Assembly (NCBI RefSeq): GCF_000310225.1
Contig: NZ_AMXF01000006.1
Span: 1 to 52,602, forward strand
Length of the DNA stretch: 52,602 bases
Direction of reading: 5' to 3'
Origin: Thauera phenylacetica B4P
GTDB lineage: Bacteria > Pseudomonadota > Gammaproteobacteria > Burkholderiales > Rhodocyclaceae
This document shows positions 16,176 to 23,399 of this stretch, piece by piece. The position numbers were made by a program, and so were the translations under genes. The notes under the pieces were generated by a model. It was given only the letters and a program-made list of their open reading frames with translations. It did no database searches and was not told where the DNA came from. Position 1 is the first letter of the stretch. Each line of letters begins with the position of its first letter.

Positions 16176-16302
16176 TCGCTCCCCTGGCGCGGTATGAACC
16201 GCCGCCTCATAGTGCAGTTTGATCCTGACGAGCCCAGCATGTCTGCGCCCACCTTCGCGGAACCTGACCAGGGTCCGCTAGCGGGCGGCCGGAAGGTGAA
16301 TG

Positions 16303-17142
16303 CTAGGCATGATCTAACCCTCGGTCTCTGGCGTCGCGACTGCGAAATTTCGCGAGGGTTTCCGAGAAGGTGATTGCGCTTCGCAGATCTCCAGGCGCGT
16401 GGGTGCGGACGTAGTCAGCGCCATTGCCGATCGCGTGAAGTTCCGCCGCAAGGCTCGCTGGACCCAGATCCTTTACAGGAAGGCCAACGGTGGCGCCCAA
16501 GAAGGATTTCCGCGACACCGAGACCAATAGCGGAAGCCCCAACGCCGACTTCAGCTTTTGAAGGTTCGACAGCACGTGCAGCGATGTTTCCGGTGCGGGG
16601 CTCAAGAAAAATCCCATCCCCGGATCGAGGATGAGCCGGTCGGCAGCGACCCCGCTCCGTCGCAAGGCGGAAACCCGCGCCTCGAAGAACCGCACAATCT
16701 CGTCGAGCGCGTCTTCGGGTCGAAGGTGACCGGTGCGGGTGGCGATGCCATCCCGCTGCGCTGAGTGCATAACCACCAGCCTGCAGTCCGCCTCAGCAAT
16801 ATCGGGATAGAGCGCAGGGTCAGGAAATCCTTGGATATCGTTCAGGTAGCCCACGCCGCGCTTGAGCGCATAGCGCTGGGTTTCCGGTTGGAAGCTGTCG
16901 ATTGAAACACGGTGCATCTGATCGGACAGGGCGTCTAAGAGCGGCGCAATACGTCTGATCTCATCGGCCGGCGATACAGGCCTCGCGTCCGGATGGCTGG
17001 CGGCCGGTCCGACATCCACGACGTCTGATCCGACTCGCAGCATTTCGATCGCCGCGGTGACAGCGCCGGCGGGGTCTAGCCGCCGGCTCTCATCGAAGAA
17101 GGAGTCCTCGGTGAGATTCAGAATGCCGAACACCGTCACCAT
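16303..17142 (-). CDS. sul1: Sulfonamide-resistant dihydropteroate synthase Sul1
   Basis: 279 residues from the ATG at 17142, the standard Sul1 length. It begins [20 protein letters not shown], with the DHPS motifs [15 protein letters not shown] and the sulfonamide/pABA-site region [10 protein letters not shown]. It replaces the chromosomal enzyme in folate synthesis while discriminating against sulfonamides. It overlaps qacEdelta1 by seven bases, as in all class 1 3'-conserved segments, and is expressed from upstream integron promoters. Confidence 0.97.
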   Translation of the reverse strand: MVTVFGILNLTEDSFFDESRRLDPAGAVTAAIEMLRVGSDVVDVGPAASHPDARPVSPADEIRRIAPLLDALSDQMHRVSIDSFQPETQRYALKRGVGYLNDIQGFPDPALYPDIAEADCRLVVMHSAQRDGIATRTGHLRPEDALDEIVRFFEARVSALRRSGVAADRLILDPGMGFFLSPAPETSLHVLSNLQKLKSALGLPLLVSVSRKSFLGATVGLPVKDLGPASLAAELHAIGNGADYVRTHAPGDLRSAITFSETLAKFRSRDARDRGLDHA

Positions 17143-17483
17143 GGCGTCGGCCTCCGCAGCGACTTCCACGATGGGGATCGGGCGAGCAAAAAGGCAGCAA
17201 TTATGAGCCCCATACCTACAAAGCCCCACGCATCAAGCTTTTGCCCATGAAGCAACCAGGCAATGGCTGTAATTATGACGACGCCGAGTCCCGACCAGAC
17301 TGCATAAGCAACACCGACAGGGATGGATTTCAGAACCAGAGAAAGAAAATAAAATGCGATGCCATAACCGATTATGACAACGGCGGAAGGGGCAAGCTTA
17401 GTAAAGCCCTCGCTAGATTTTAATGCGGATGTTGCGATTACTTCGCCAACTATTGCGATAACAAGAAAAAGCCAGCCTTTCAT
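17136..17483 (-). CDS. qacEdelta1: Truncated small multidrug efflux protein QacEdelta1
   Basis: 115 residues, [20 protein letters not shown], with the SMR-family active glutamate at position 14 ([10 protein letters not shown]) and four hydrophobic helices. The last helix is replaced by [13 protein letters not shown] at the sul1 junction, the defining deletion of qacEdelta1. The full protein exports quaternary ammonium compounds; the delta form has low activity. Confidence 0.97.
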   Translation of the reverse strand: MKGWLFLVIAIVGEVIATSALKSSEGFTKLAPSAVVIIGYGIAFYFLSLVLKSIPVGVAYAVWSGLGVVIITAIAWLLHGQKLDAWGFVGMGLIIAAFLLARSPSWKSLRRPTPW

Positions 17484-17585
17484 GATATATCTCCCAATTT
17501 GTGTAGGGCTTATTATGCACGCTTAAAAATAATAAAAGCAGACTTGACCTGATAGTTTGGCTGTGAGCAATTATGTGCTTAGTGC

Positions 17586-17642
17586 ATCTAACGCATAGTT
17601 GAGCGGCGGGCGCAGCCCGTCCACTTCAACGCGGAGTTAGGC
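17586..17642 (-). other. attC site of the aadA cassette
   Basis: A 57-bp imperfect dyad bounded on the plus strand by ATCTAAC (17586-17592) and GTTAGGC (17636-17642), the RYYYAAC/GTTRRRY core sites, with an internal hairpin (GCGGCGGGCGCAGCCCGTCC). This is the recombination site that defines the 3' end of the aadA cassette. Confidence 0.85.
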
Positions 17643-17687
17643 ATCAGATGCCTGGGCGCCGGTCGATGCACTTTTCGCACGTGCTGC

Positions 17688-18476
17688 TCAACGCAAGATT
17701 CTCTCAATCGTTGCTTTGGCATATCGAACGAACGCAGCCGTCTCTTCGACGCGCATTGCTAGGTCGTCGTCCTCGCTACCCAGGTACGCCGCGCGTGCCT
17801 TGCAAATGATGGGCCGATGCTCGGCAGGCAAACGCTCCGATACCCATGCGGCAGCAACGTCCTTAGGAGCAATGAGACCCGTTGAAGCACTGTACCAAAT
17901 GCGAGCAAGAGCAAGAACGACGTTCCGCTCGTCACCCTTCCAATCCGACTCTGAATTCCACTGGGCAATCGTGTCGAAAAGCGCCTTGGAAAAATGCTCG
18001 TTCGGCACCGGCTCGAAGAACGTGACTGCGGATGGACCTAGCAGAGCAAGGCTGTGTTGCCTCGCCTTGGTCAGCAAAATCGCAAGATCGTGATCCAGAA
18101 CGGCAGGCTCGAACGTTCCGGAGAGGATGTCGTGGCGGAGCCACTCACCGAACTGAAGCTCACGTCGCGCCGGATAGCGCCAGGGCACTACTTCGCTTCG
18201 AGCGACAACAGTCACCTCCAGCGGTCGCCATGGTCCGCCATCGCCTGGCGGTGATGAGACTTTTAGCAGGTCGAGCATTAGTGCCTGCCGGAGCGAATCG
18301 TTAGGTGCGGCGCTGACGGTCACGAGCAAGTCGATGTCGCTGTCCGGCTTCAACCCTCCATCGAGCGCAGATCCGAACAGGTGGATTGTGTCCAGCGTTG
18401 CAGCCAGATGGCGCTCGATCACCCCGCGAGCGTGGGATAGCTGCTCGGAAATTTGTGCAGGAAAGAATTCACCCAT
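17688..18476 (-). CDS. aadA: Aminoglycoside (3'')-O-nucleotidyltransferase, aadA4/5 type
   Basis: 262 residues from the ATG at 18476, beginning MGEFFPAQISEQLSHARGVI, which points to the aadA4/aadA5 lineage. The nucleotidyltransferase core GSALDGGLKPDSDIDLLVTV supplies the metal-binding aspartates. The enzyme adenylylates streptomycin and spectinomycin. The frame is open upstream to 18803, but that stretch belongs to the neighbouring cassette. Several residues differ from my memory of either reference, so the exact allele needs comparison. Confidence 0.92.
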   Translation of the reverse strand: MGEFFPAQISEQLSHARGVIERHLAATLDTIHLFGSALDGGLKPDSDIDLLVTVSAAPNDSLRQALMLDLLKVSSPPGDGGPWRPLEVTVVARSEVVPWRYPARRELQFGEWLRHDILSGTFEPAVLDHDLAILLTKARQHSLALLGPSAVTFFEPVPNEHFSKALFDTIAQWNSESDWKGDERNVVLALARIWYSASTGLIAPKDVAAAWVSERLPAEHRPIICKARAAYLGSEDDDLAMRVEETAAFVRYAKATIERILR

Positions 18477-18482
18477 GAAGAT

Positions 18483-18601
18483 GCCTAACGAATTAGTTAA
18501 CTGGCGCCGGAGCCCCGCAGGGGCGCAGGGTACCAACAGCGGCCAATAAAATGCCGAAGGCATGGCCGCTGTTGGCGTCCACGTTGAACGCCCAGTTAGG
18601 T
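18483..18601 (-). other. attC site of the middle cassette
   Basis: About 119 bp between GCCTAAC (18483-18489) and GTTAGGT (18595-18601), with complementary inner arms such as CCAACAGCGGCC and GGCCGCTGTTGG. Size and layout fit a long attC that belongs to the cassette upstream of aadA. Confidence 0.8.
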
Positions 18602-18897
18602 TTTTGACCAGTGGCACGCCCTGGAAACACACGACAGATGAAGTTGAGGTGAGGGCGGGCCACGGTGATTTTGTGCTGCTGCTGCCAGAATTCCAGAGAG
18701 TGTGACAGACAAACCGACCTGGTTGAAGCACCCAAACCGGTGATAGTAGATTGAGACATGACGCCGCGCCCGGTGAACGAACTGGCTGCCAGTAAAACGC
18801 CAAACTTCAAGATGCAAACAACTGCTTGAGTGAGCACGGAAGCGGCGTTGGCGAACATCAGTGTTCTCGCGTGGGAGTGGCGATGCATAACGCGCAA
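18493..18897 (-). CDS. Unidentified gene-cassette reading frame
   Basis: The middle cassette (about 18602-19027 plus its attC) contains a 134-residue frame, MRVMHRHSHARTLMFANAAS, with one hydrophobic segment (VVCILKFGVLLAASSF). It ends inside the attC, as many cassette genes do (tail PNWAFNVDANSG). An overlapping 103-residue frame at 18596-18907 is an alternative. No family recognised. Because it lies between the beta-lactamase and aadA cassettes it would be transcribed from the integron promoter. Confidence 0.4.
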   Translation of the reverse strand: MRVMHRHSHARTLMFANAASVLTQAVVCILKFGVLLAASSFTGRGVMSQSTITGLGASTRSVCLSHSLEFWQQQHKITVARPHLNFICRVFPGRATGQKPNWAFNVDANSGHAFGILLAAVGTLRPCGAPAPVN

Positions 18898-19027
18898 ACC
18901 TTGCCATGCAAAGAAAACAACCTTGGCACGATAAATGATTCCCGCGTGCTGGATGTATGAACTTGCACCGATGTTGACATTTGCCAGAGCCTTTGCACCG
19001 AGTTACCTGAGCGTATTTTTAAACGGG

Positions 19028-19082
19028 ACCTAACGTCGAAATCAGCGGCGCCGAAGGCGTCCGCTGGATTGATTAGTTGGGC
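19028..19082 (-). other. attC site of the blaOXA cassette
   Basis: 55-bp dyad between ACCTAAC (19028-19034) and GTTGGGC (19076-19082), with a central AGCGGCGCCGAAGGCGTCCG hairpin. The beta-lactamase stop codon lies within its outer core region. Confidence 0.85.
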
Positions 19083-19873
19083 GGCAACGCGTCGATAGAG
19101 CGAAGGATTGCCCGCGCGATTGCCTCTCTTTTGAAAAGATCATCCGTTCTGTTTGGCGTATCAATATTCAGCGCGAAGAATACGGAACCGGTTGGCCATT
19201 CAACCCACCCTATCCACCAGCCAAACCTGCCTTCCCAGCCAGTCTTTGCGCGTAGTATCCAGTTGCGCCCGGCTTCCGTAATCATGAGATATTTGACCAA
19301 GCGCTGGTGTTCCACCTGAAATGGCAGCTGATTTCGATAAAGTTTTCTGAGAAACGAAATCTGTTCGTGCGCTGAGATTTCAAGATTGCCATCTATCCAG
19401 TAATTGCCCTTAATTGTCGAAGGGTCGGCGTTGCCATAGTCAATTTGCTTTAAATAGCGTCTTGCGTTGTCCTCTCCGATCTCTTTTGCAAATAGCTCAT
19501 AAACCCAGACCGCAGAATTTCGCATCGCTGATCGCAAGTCTTGGTCTTGATTGTGGCCCGCAAAGCTCCGCTTAACGCCATCCCATCGAAAAACCTGGAA
19601 CTCATCACGAACGGCGCCTGCATCGAGTGCAAAAAGTGTGTGTGGAAGCTTGAAGGTTGAAGCAGGCGAGTAACGCTTTGCTGCTCGCTCTTGACCAAAA
19701 ACCAATAAAGCATGCTCCGCTTGACGTTCGTCTGCAATAACGATTGCACCTTCGGCCTGGAGGTCGCTGAAGAACTTCTTCCAGTCAGAACGGACTACCA
19801 CGTGTTCTTGCGCATGCACGAATGAGGTAAGAAAAAAAGTAGATAGCAGTATGGTGAGGAATCGGATTGCCAT
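19073..19873 (-). CDS. blaOXA: Class D beta-lactamase, OXA-2 group
   Basis: 266 residues from the ATG at 19873 with a signal peptide (MAIRFLTILLSTFFLTSFVH). Class D motifs are all present: STFK (nucleophile serine and carbamylated lysine), SAV, YGN and KTG, plus WWIGWVEW. The sequence follows the OXA-2/OXA-21/OXA-46 subgroup. KYLMITEAG, GNYWIDGN and WWIGW carry residues I do not remember from the common alleles, so it may be a variant. First cassette of the array, nearest the promoter, therefore expected to be the most expressed. Confidence 0.92.
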   Translation of the reverse strand: MAIRFLTILLSTFFLTSFVHAQEHVVVRSDWKKFFSDLQAEGAIVIADERQAEHALLVFGQERAAKRYSPASTFKLPHTLFALDAGAVRDEFQVFRWDGVKRSFAGHNQDQDLRSAMRNSAVWVYELFAKEIGEDNARRYLKQIDYGNADPSTIKGNYWIDGNLEISAHEQISFLRKLYRNQLPFQVEHQRLVKYLMITEAGRNWILRAKTGWEGRFGWWIGWVEWPTGSVFFALNIDTPNRTDDLFKREAIARAILRSIDALPPN

Positions 19874-20030
19874 TAAGTTTCCTTTGACGCCTAACTTTGT
19901 TTTAGGGCGACTGCCCTGCTGCGTAACATCGTTGCTGCTCCATAACATCAAACATCGACCCACGGCGTAACGCGCTTGCTGCTTGGATGCCCGAGGCATA
20001 GACTGTACAAAAAAACAGTCATAACAAGCC
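19874..20030 (-). other. attI1 recombination site
   Basis: The stretch between the first cassette and intI1 is the usual attI1. The core site GCCTAAC (complement GTTAGGC) is at 19889-19895, preceded by the GGGCGACTGCCCTGCTGCGT region and the CATCAAACATCGACCCACGG strong/weak integrase sites. Cassettes insert at this point. Confidence 0.9.
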
Positions 20031-20552
20031 ATGAAAACCGCCACTGCGCCGTTACCACCGCTGCGTTCGGTCAAGGTTCTGGACCAGTTGCGTGAGCGCA
20101 TACGCTACTTGCATTACAGCTTACGAACCGAACAGGCTTATGTCCACTGGGTTCGTGCCTTCATCCGTTTCCACGGTGTGCGTCACCCGGCAACCTTGGG
20201 CAGCAGCGAAGTCGAGGCATTTCTGTCCTGGCTGGCGAACGAGCGCAAGGTTTCGGTCTCCACGCATCGTCAGGCATTGGCGGCCTTGCTGTTCTTCTAC
20301 GGCAAGGTGCTGTGCACGGATCTGCCCTGGCTTCAGGAGATCGGAAGACCTCGGCCGTCGCGGCGCTTGCCGGTGGTGCTGACCCCGGATGAAGTGGTTC
20401 GCATCCTCGGTTTTCTGGAAGGCGAGCATCGTTTGTTCGCCCAGCTTCTGTATGGAACGGGCATGCGGATCAGTGAGGGTTTGCAACTGCGGGTCAAGGA
20501 TCTGGATTTCGATCACGGCACGATCATCGTGCGGGAGGGCAAGGGCTCCAAG
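20031..20552 (+). pseudogene. intI1: Class 1 integrase intI1, truncated after residue 174
   Basis: [20 protein letters not shown] through VREGKGSK matches IntI1. The first catalytic arginine is present ([18 protein letters not shown]), but the C-terminal histidine, second arginine and tyrosine are lost. After codon 174 the frame continues as [10 protein letters not shown], the start of a different recombinase, and reaches an inverted repeat at 20584. No active integrase can be made, so the cassette array is fixed unless integrase is supplied from elsewhere. Confidence 0.93.
20118..20146 (-). promoter_or_regulatory. Integron cassette promoter Pc (weak variant, PcW)
   Basis: Read on the minus strand inside intI1: TGGACA (complement of 20141-20146), a 17-bp spacer, then TAAGCT (complement of 20118-20123). 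This is the PcW hexamer pair, which drives the cassettes toward lower coordinates. The truncation of intI1 lies further into the gene, so the promoter is intact. Confidence 0.9.
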
Positions 20553-20583
20553 ATGAAAGTCGCACGCATCTACCTGCGCGTGA
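20553..20583 (+). pseudogene. Ten-codon stub of a serine recombinase start
   Basis: ATGAAAGTCGCACGCATCTA and onward encodes [10 protein letters not shown], matching the first beta strand of serine resolvases (typically R.YLRVST). It is cut at 20583 by the TGTCATTTTC inverted repeat. It implies that a Tn402-family end once inserted into the beginning of a resolvase gene. Confidence 0.6.
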
Positions 20584-20608
20584 TGTCATTTTCAGAAGAC
20601 GACTGCAC
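20584..20608 (+). repeat. Internal Tn402-family inverted repeat
   Basis: The first 25 bases are identical to the left terminal repeat at 12890 and in the same orientation. A second TniA-binding-like motif (TCAGGAGTCGGCTGCAC) follows 10-15 bases on. The preceding five bases (CGTGA) do not match the ATAAA duplications, so this end was not used in the last transposition. With the right end at 22704-22728 it brackets a 2145-bp resolvase/toxin-antitoxin module. Confidence 0.9.
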
Positions 20609-20614
20609 GGAATA

Positions 20615-21181
20615 TCAGGAGTCGGCTGCACTGGTGGATTGCAGCGCGGTGTACAGGGCCGTCTTGCTCACCTTGAGCCGTGTAGCGGCCTCTCGGACAT
20701 TAAGCCCGTTGGCGATGTGCTCCCGCGCTCGCTGCAACTTGTCGGCGGTGACAACCGGCTTTCGCCCGCCCTTCCTCCCACGAGCGGCGGCGGCAGTCAA
20801 CCCGGCCTTGGTGCGCTCGCGGATCAAGTCGCGCTCGAACTGGCCCAGCGCGCCGAACACGTGGAAGATGAGCCGCCCGCCTGGCGTGGTGGTGTCGATG
20901 GCTTCCGTCAGAGAACGGAAGCCGACGCCTCGCGCTTCCAGCGCGCCTATCGTTTCGATTAGGTGCGGCATAGAGCGCCCGAGCCGATCCAGCCGCCAGA
21001 CGGCCAGCACGTCGCCGTCGCGCAGGTAGGCCAGCGCATCAGCCAAGCCGGGGCGGTCGGCCTTGGCCCCGGAAGCCGTGTCCTCGAAAACGCGCTCGCA
21101 GCCTGCCTTGCGTAGCGCATCCGTCTGCAAGGCGGTGTCCTGTTCCGCCGTCGATACCCGCGCATAGCCGATCAGTGCCAT
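20615..21181 (-). CDS. Serine resolvase/invertase of the transposon
   Basis: 188 residues from the ATG at 21181 ([20 protein letters not shown]). The resolvase catalytic serine is in ARVSTAEQ, and [11 protein letters not shown] and [14 protein letters not shown] are the other active-site blocks. A C-terminal helix-turn-helix follows ([20 protein letters not shown]). It is not the usual TniR of Tn5053; it resembles Tn3-family resolvases. Likely acts on res in 21182-21362 to resolve cointegrates. Confidence 0.9.
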
Positions 21182-21362
21182 TTGCCGCCTCTCTTGTCCG
21201 TCATTCCGTCCGCCTATCTTAATGTCCGACAACCCGTTGTGCAATAACTTTGCTGGACAGTGTCCGGCATGGCCGACTAATGATCGTTTGACGGACATTG
21301 ACGGTAAGGCATTTTTGCATTACTATGTGAAGCATCAACCTTGATTGCGAGGGCAAACCACC
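21182..21362. promoter_or_regulatory. Candidate res site between resolvase and antitoxin genes
   Basis: The divergent gap carries inverted motifs AATGTCCG (21221-21228) and CGGACATT (about 21292-21299), with additional CTGGACAG and TGTCCGGC between them. Such spaced inverted TGTCCG elements are typical of multi-subsite res regions. It also holds the promoters of both flanking genes. Confidence 0.5.
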
Positions 21363-21614
21363 ATGACCACATTGACCGTTACCGCACGGGGACAAGTGAC
21401 GTTTCGGAAGGACGTACTGCAACACCTCGGCATCAGGCCAGGCGACAAGATCGAGCTGGACTTGTTGCCAGACGGTCGGGGCGTGCTCAAGGCGGCACGG
21501 CCCGCAGGGACGATAGCCAGCTTTGTCGGCCTGCTCGCGGGCAAGACGCAGAAGGTTGCCACCATCGAAGAAATCAACGAGGCGGCGGCGCAAGGCTGGG
21601 CAGGTAAGCAATGA
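21363..21614 (+). CDS. AbrB/SpoVT-type antitoxin
   Basis: 83 residues. The N-terminal swapped-hairpin AbrB domain is TLTVTARGQVTFRKDVLQHL then GIRPGDKIELDLLPDGR. The C-terminal neutralising segment (TIEEINEAAAQGWAGKQ) is typical of VapB-like antitoxins. It overlaps the toxin start by four bases (ATGA) and probably represses its own promoter in the preceding gap. Confidence 0.85.
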   Translation: MTTLTVTARGQVTFRKDVLQHLGIRPGDKIELDLLPDGRGVLKAARPAGTIASFVGLLAGKTQKVATIEEINEAAAQGWAGKQ

Positions 21615-22006
21615 AGGTCGCAGTCGATACCAACGTCCTTGTGCGTGCGGTTGTGCGTGACGATCCCGCACAAGCGGACGTTGCCGCCGCAGTCTTGACC
21701 GACGCCGAGTTGATCGCGGTCGCGCTGCCGTGCCTATGCGAATTTGTTTGGGTGCTGCTGCGTGTCTACGGCTTCCAGCAAGCCGACGCGGCCAGCGCGA
21801 TCCGGGCACTACTGGCCGCCGCGAATGTGGAAGTGAACCGGCCTGCCGTGGAGGCTGGCTTGCTGGTGCTCGACGCGGGCGGAGACTTTGCCGATGGCGT
21901 CATTGCCTACGAAGGCAACTGGCTTGGCGGGGAAACCTTCGTTTCCTTCGATAAGAAGGCGGTGGCACTTCTCACGGCGCAAGGGCAATCAACGCGCCTT
22001 TTGTGA
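21611..22006 (+). CDS. PIN-domain toxin, VapC-like
   Basis: 131 residues with PIN-domain acidic residues: VDTNVLVRAVVRDD near the start, CEFVWVL in the middle and DFADGVIAYEG near residue 97. These ribonucleases cleave RNA when the antitoxin decays, and on mobile elements they select for retention. Directly coupled to the antitoxin upstream and overlapping the next gene. Confidence 0.85.
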   Translation: MKVAVDTNVLVRAVVRDDPAQADVAAAVLTDAELIAVALPCLCEFVWVLLRVYGFQQADAASAIRALLAAANVEVNRPAVEAGLLVLDAGGDFADGVIAYEGNWLGGETFVSFDKKAVALLTAQGQSTRLL

Positions 22007-22554
22007 CGGACATGAGCATGAACGAATTCCGCCGACTGGCCGCGAAGATCGACCAACACATGCAGCAGCTTGCCGCCCAGGGTGTCAGCGAGGCCCATGC
22101 CATCATCAATCGCATGATGGGGTACGGGCCTGACCTGCACAGGATTTGGGTCGGCACATCCGATCAGCAGCTCATGGCGCTGTCCCGCGAGTTCCCAGGG
22201 TTCTACCGCTACGCCCGCATCATGGAAGAGGCATCCGAAGCCGAGCGCCGCAAGGCTTCGCGGCCCTATGACGGCATGGCCGAGTTCTCCGAACAGCACA
22301 AGCAAATGGGCGCGCAACTGCTGACCACGGCGGCCACGCTTGAGCGTGGCTACCAGGCGTTTCGTGCGAGCGGCAGTCTCCAAGACTTCCGGCCTCAGCT
22401 CGACGAGCTGGGCCGCCTGCATCGGCAATGGCTGTCCGACCTGGAAGCCTTCAAAGACTCGCTGCGCACGCAGGGCGCAGAACCCAAGGTGCTGGAATAC
22501 GTGAACGAGGCTTTCGGCCGCCTGGCCGAGCGCATCAAGCAGCTTGCCGGTTGA
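22003..22554 (+). CDS. Hypothetical protein of the transposon module
   Basis: 183 residues from GTG at 22003, or 180 from ATG at 22012 (MSMNEFRRLAAKIDQHMQQL). Mostly helical with two heptad-like stretches (QHKQMGAQLLTTAATLERGY and RLHRQWLSDLEAFKDSLRTQ). Overlaps the PIN toxin gene by four bases, so it is transcribed with the toxin-antitoxin pair. I do not recognise the family; such accessory genes are seen beside Tn3-family resolvases. Confidence 0.6.
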   Translation: MTDMSMNEFRRLAAKIDQHMQQLAAQGVSEAHAIINRMMGYGPDLHRIWVGTSDQQLMALSREFPGFYRYARIMEEASEAERRKASRPYDGMAEFSEQHKQMGAQLLTTAATLERGYQAFRASGSLQDFRPQLDELGRLHRQWLSDLEAFKDSLRTQGAEPKVLEYVNEAFGRLAERIKQLAG

Positions 22555-22634
22555 TCGCCGGAATTTTCGGCGGTTCCGGCTTTGTCGCGCCGTGCACAAG
22601 AGTTCTGAGCAATTCCGATCTCTCGCGGCGCTTC

Positions 22635-22678
22635 GTGCATAGAACTTCTGACCGTTCCCGGTCAGAAGTTCTATGCAC
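22635..22678. repeat. Perfect 19-bp hairpin near the right transposon end
   Basis: Arms GTGCATAGAACTTCTGACC (22635-22653) and GGTCAGAAGTTCTATGCAC (22660-22678) are perfectly complementary around GTTCCC. A related, more divergent direct copy begins at 22592 (GTGCACAAGAGTTCTGAGCA). Either a terminator for the module or recombination subsites. The DNA from 22555 to the inverted repeat has no gene. Confidence 0.7.
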
Positions 22679-22703
22679 ACACGGCGGCCAGCCCAGTGAA
22701 CTG

Positions 22704-22728
22704 GTGCAGTCGCCTTCTGAAAACGACA
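22704..22728 (-). repeat. Right terminal inverted repeat of Tn402-like element
   Basis: Reads on the minus strand as TGTCGTTTTCAGAAGGCGAC plus TGCAC, differing from the left end at two positions. Directly followed by the ATAAA duplication. Confidence 0.9.
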
Positions 22729-22733
22729 ATAAA
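22729..22733. repeat. Target site duplication ATAAA (right)
   Basis: Matches 12885-12889. Removing the transposon and one duplication restores CATAAAG, then 16 bases, then CTTTATG, a 30-bp dyad in front of the resolvase gene at 22798. Confidence 0.9.
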
Positions 22734-22797
22734 GCCCGTGTGGAATCGGCCTTTATGTGTAAAAATATCCGTCTGTTTATCTACGCTTGGTAAAGGT

Positions 22798-23385
22798 ATG
22801 GGAAAGCGTCTTGGTTATGCCCGCGTTTCAACGGATGACCAGCGGCTCGACCTACAACGGGATGCTTTGACCCGTGCCGGATGTGCCGACATTTACGAAG
22901 AGAAGGTCAGCGGGAAGTCTGCTGATCGGCCTGCTCTGGATTACTGTCTTCGCGCCCTGAGTGCGGGAGACACGTTGGTGGTCTGGCGTCTGGATCGGTT
23001 AGGCCGTTCGCTCCCCGATCTGGTTCGCATCGTGGGGGAGTTGGAGCAGCGCGGTGTTGGCTTCGAGAGCGTCACGGAACGGATCGAAACTGGCAGTGCG
23101 ACTGGGAAGCTGACTTTCCACTTGTTCTCGGCCTTGGCCGAGTTCGAGCGGAATCTGATTCGGGAGCGGACTCAAGCAGGCTTGGCTGCTGCTCGTGCTC
23201 GTGGTCGCAAGGGCGGGCGAAAGCCCGCGCTGGACGCCAAGCAAGTCCGTGAGATCAAGGCGCTTTTGCGTGATCCTGATATTCAGGTCGCCGACGTGGC
23301 GAAACGCTATGGCGTTTCACGCGCCACCATTTACAAGCACGTTGGTGCGGTGCGCCCAGAGCGCGGCGCATCGCCGATGATTTAG
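22798..23385 (+). CDS. Serine resolvase next to restriction-modification genes
   Basis: 195 residues, [20 protein letters not shown], with the catalytic serine in [23 protein letters not shown] and [20 protein letters not shown], and a C-terminal helix-turn-helix ([20 protein letters not shown]). Ribosome binding site AAAGG before the ATG at 22798. Probably the plasmid multimer resolvase or a relic mobile-element resolvase. Its upstream res-like dyad is split by the Tn402-like element, which may impair resolution. Confidence 0.9.
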   Translation: MGKRLGYARVSTDDQRLDLQRDALTRAGCADIYEEKVSGKSADRPALDYCLRALSAGDTLVVWRLDRLGRSLPDLVRIVGELEQRGVGFESVTERIETGSATGKLTFHLFSALAEFERNLIRERTQAGLAAARARGRKGGRKPALDAKQVREIKALLRDPDIQVADVAKRYGVSRATIYKHVGAVRPERGASPMI

Positions 23386-23399
23386 TGAGGTCGTCATTC

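Larger units (their letters stand above)
12890..22728. mobile_element. Tn402-like transposon carrying class 1 integron
   Basis: A 9839-bp element bounded by 25-bp inverted repeats, TGTCATTTTCAGAAGACGAC at 12890 and the complement of TGTCGTTTTCAGAAGGCGAC ending at 22728, with ATAAA duplications. It carries tniA, truncated tniB, orf5, sul1, qacEdelta1, three cassettes, attI1, truncated intI1, an internal third inverted repeat at 20584, and a resolvase/AbrB-PIN module. tniQ and a normal tniR are absent, so self-transposition is probably lost. Insertion is into a dyad upstream of a resolvase gene, as expected for res-targeting elements. Confidence 0.9.

Noticed and set aside
20579..20583. CGTGA as a target duplication of the internal inverted repeat
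   Set aside because: The bases after the right end are ATAAA, which instead match the left end at 12885-12889, so the outer ends were used together.
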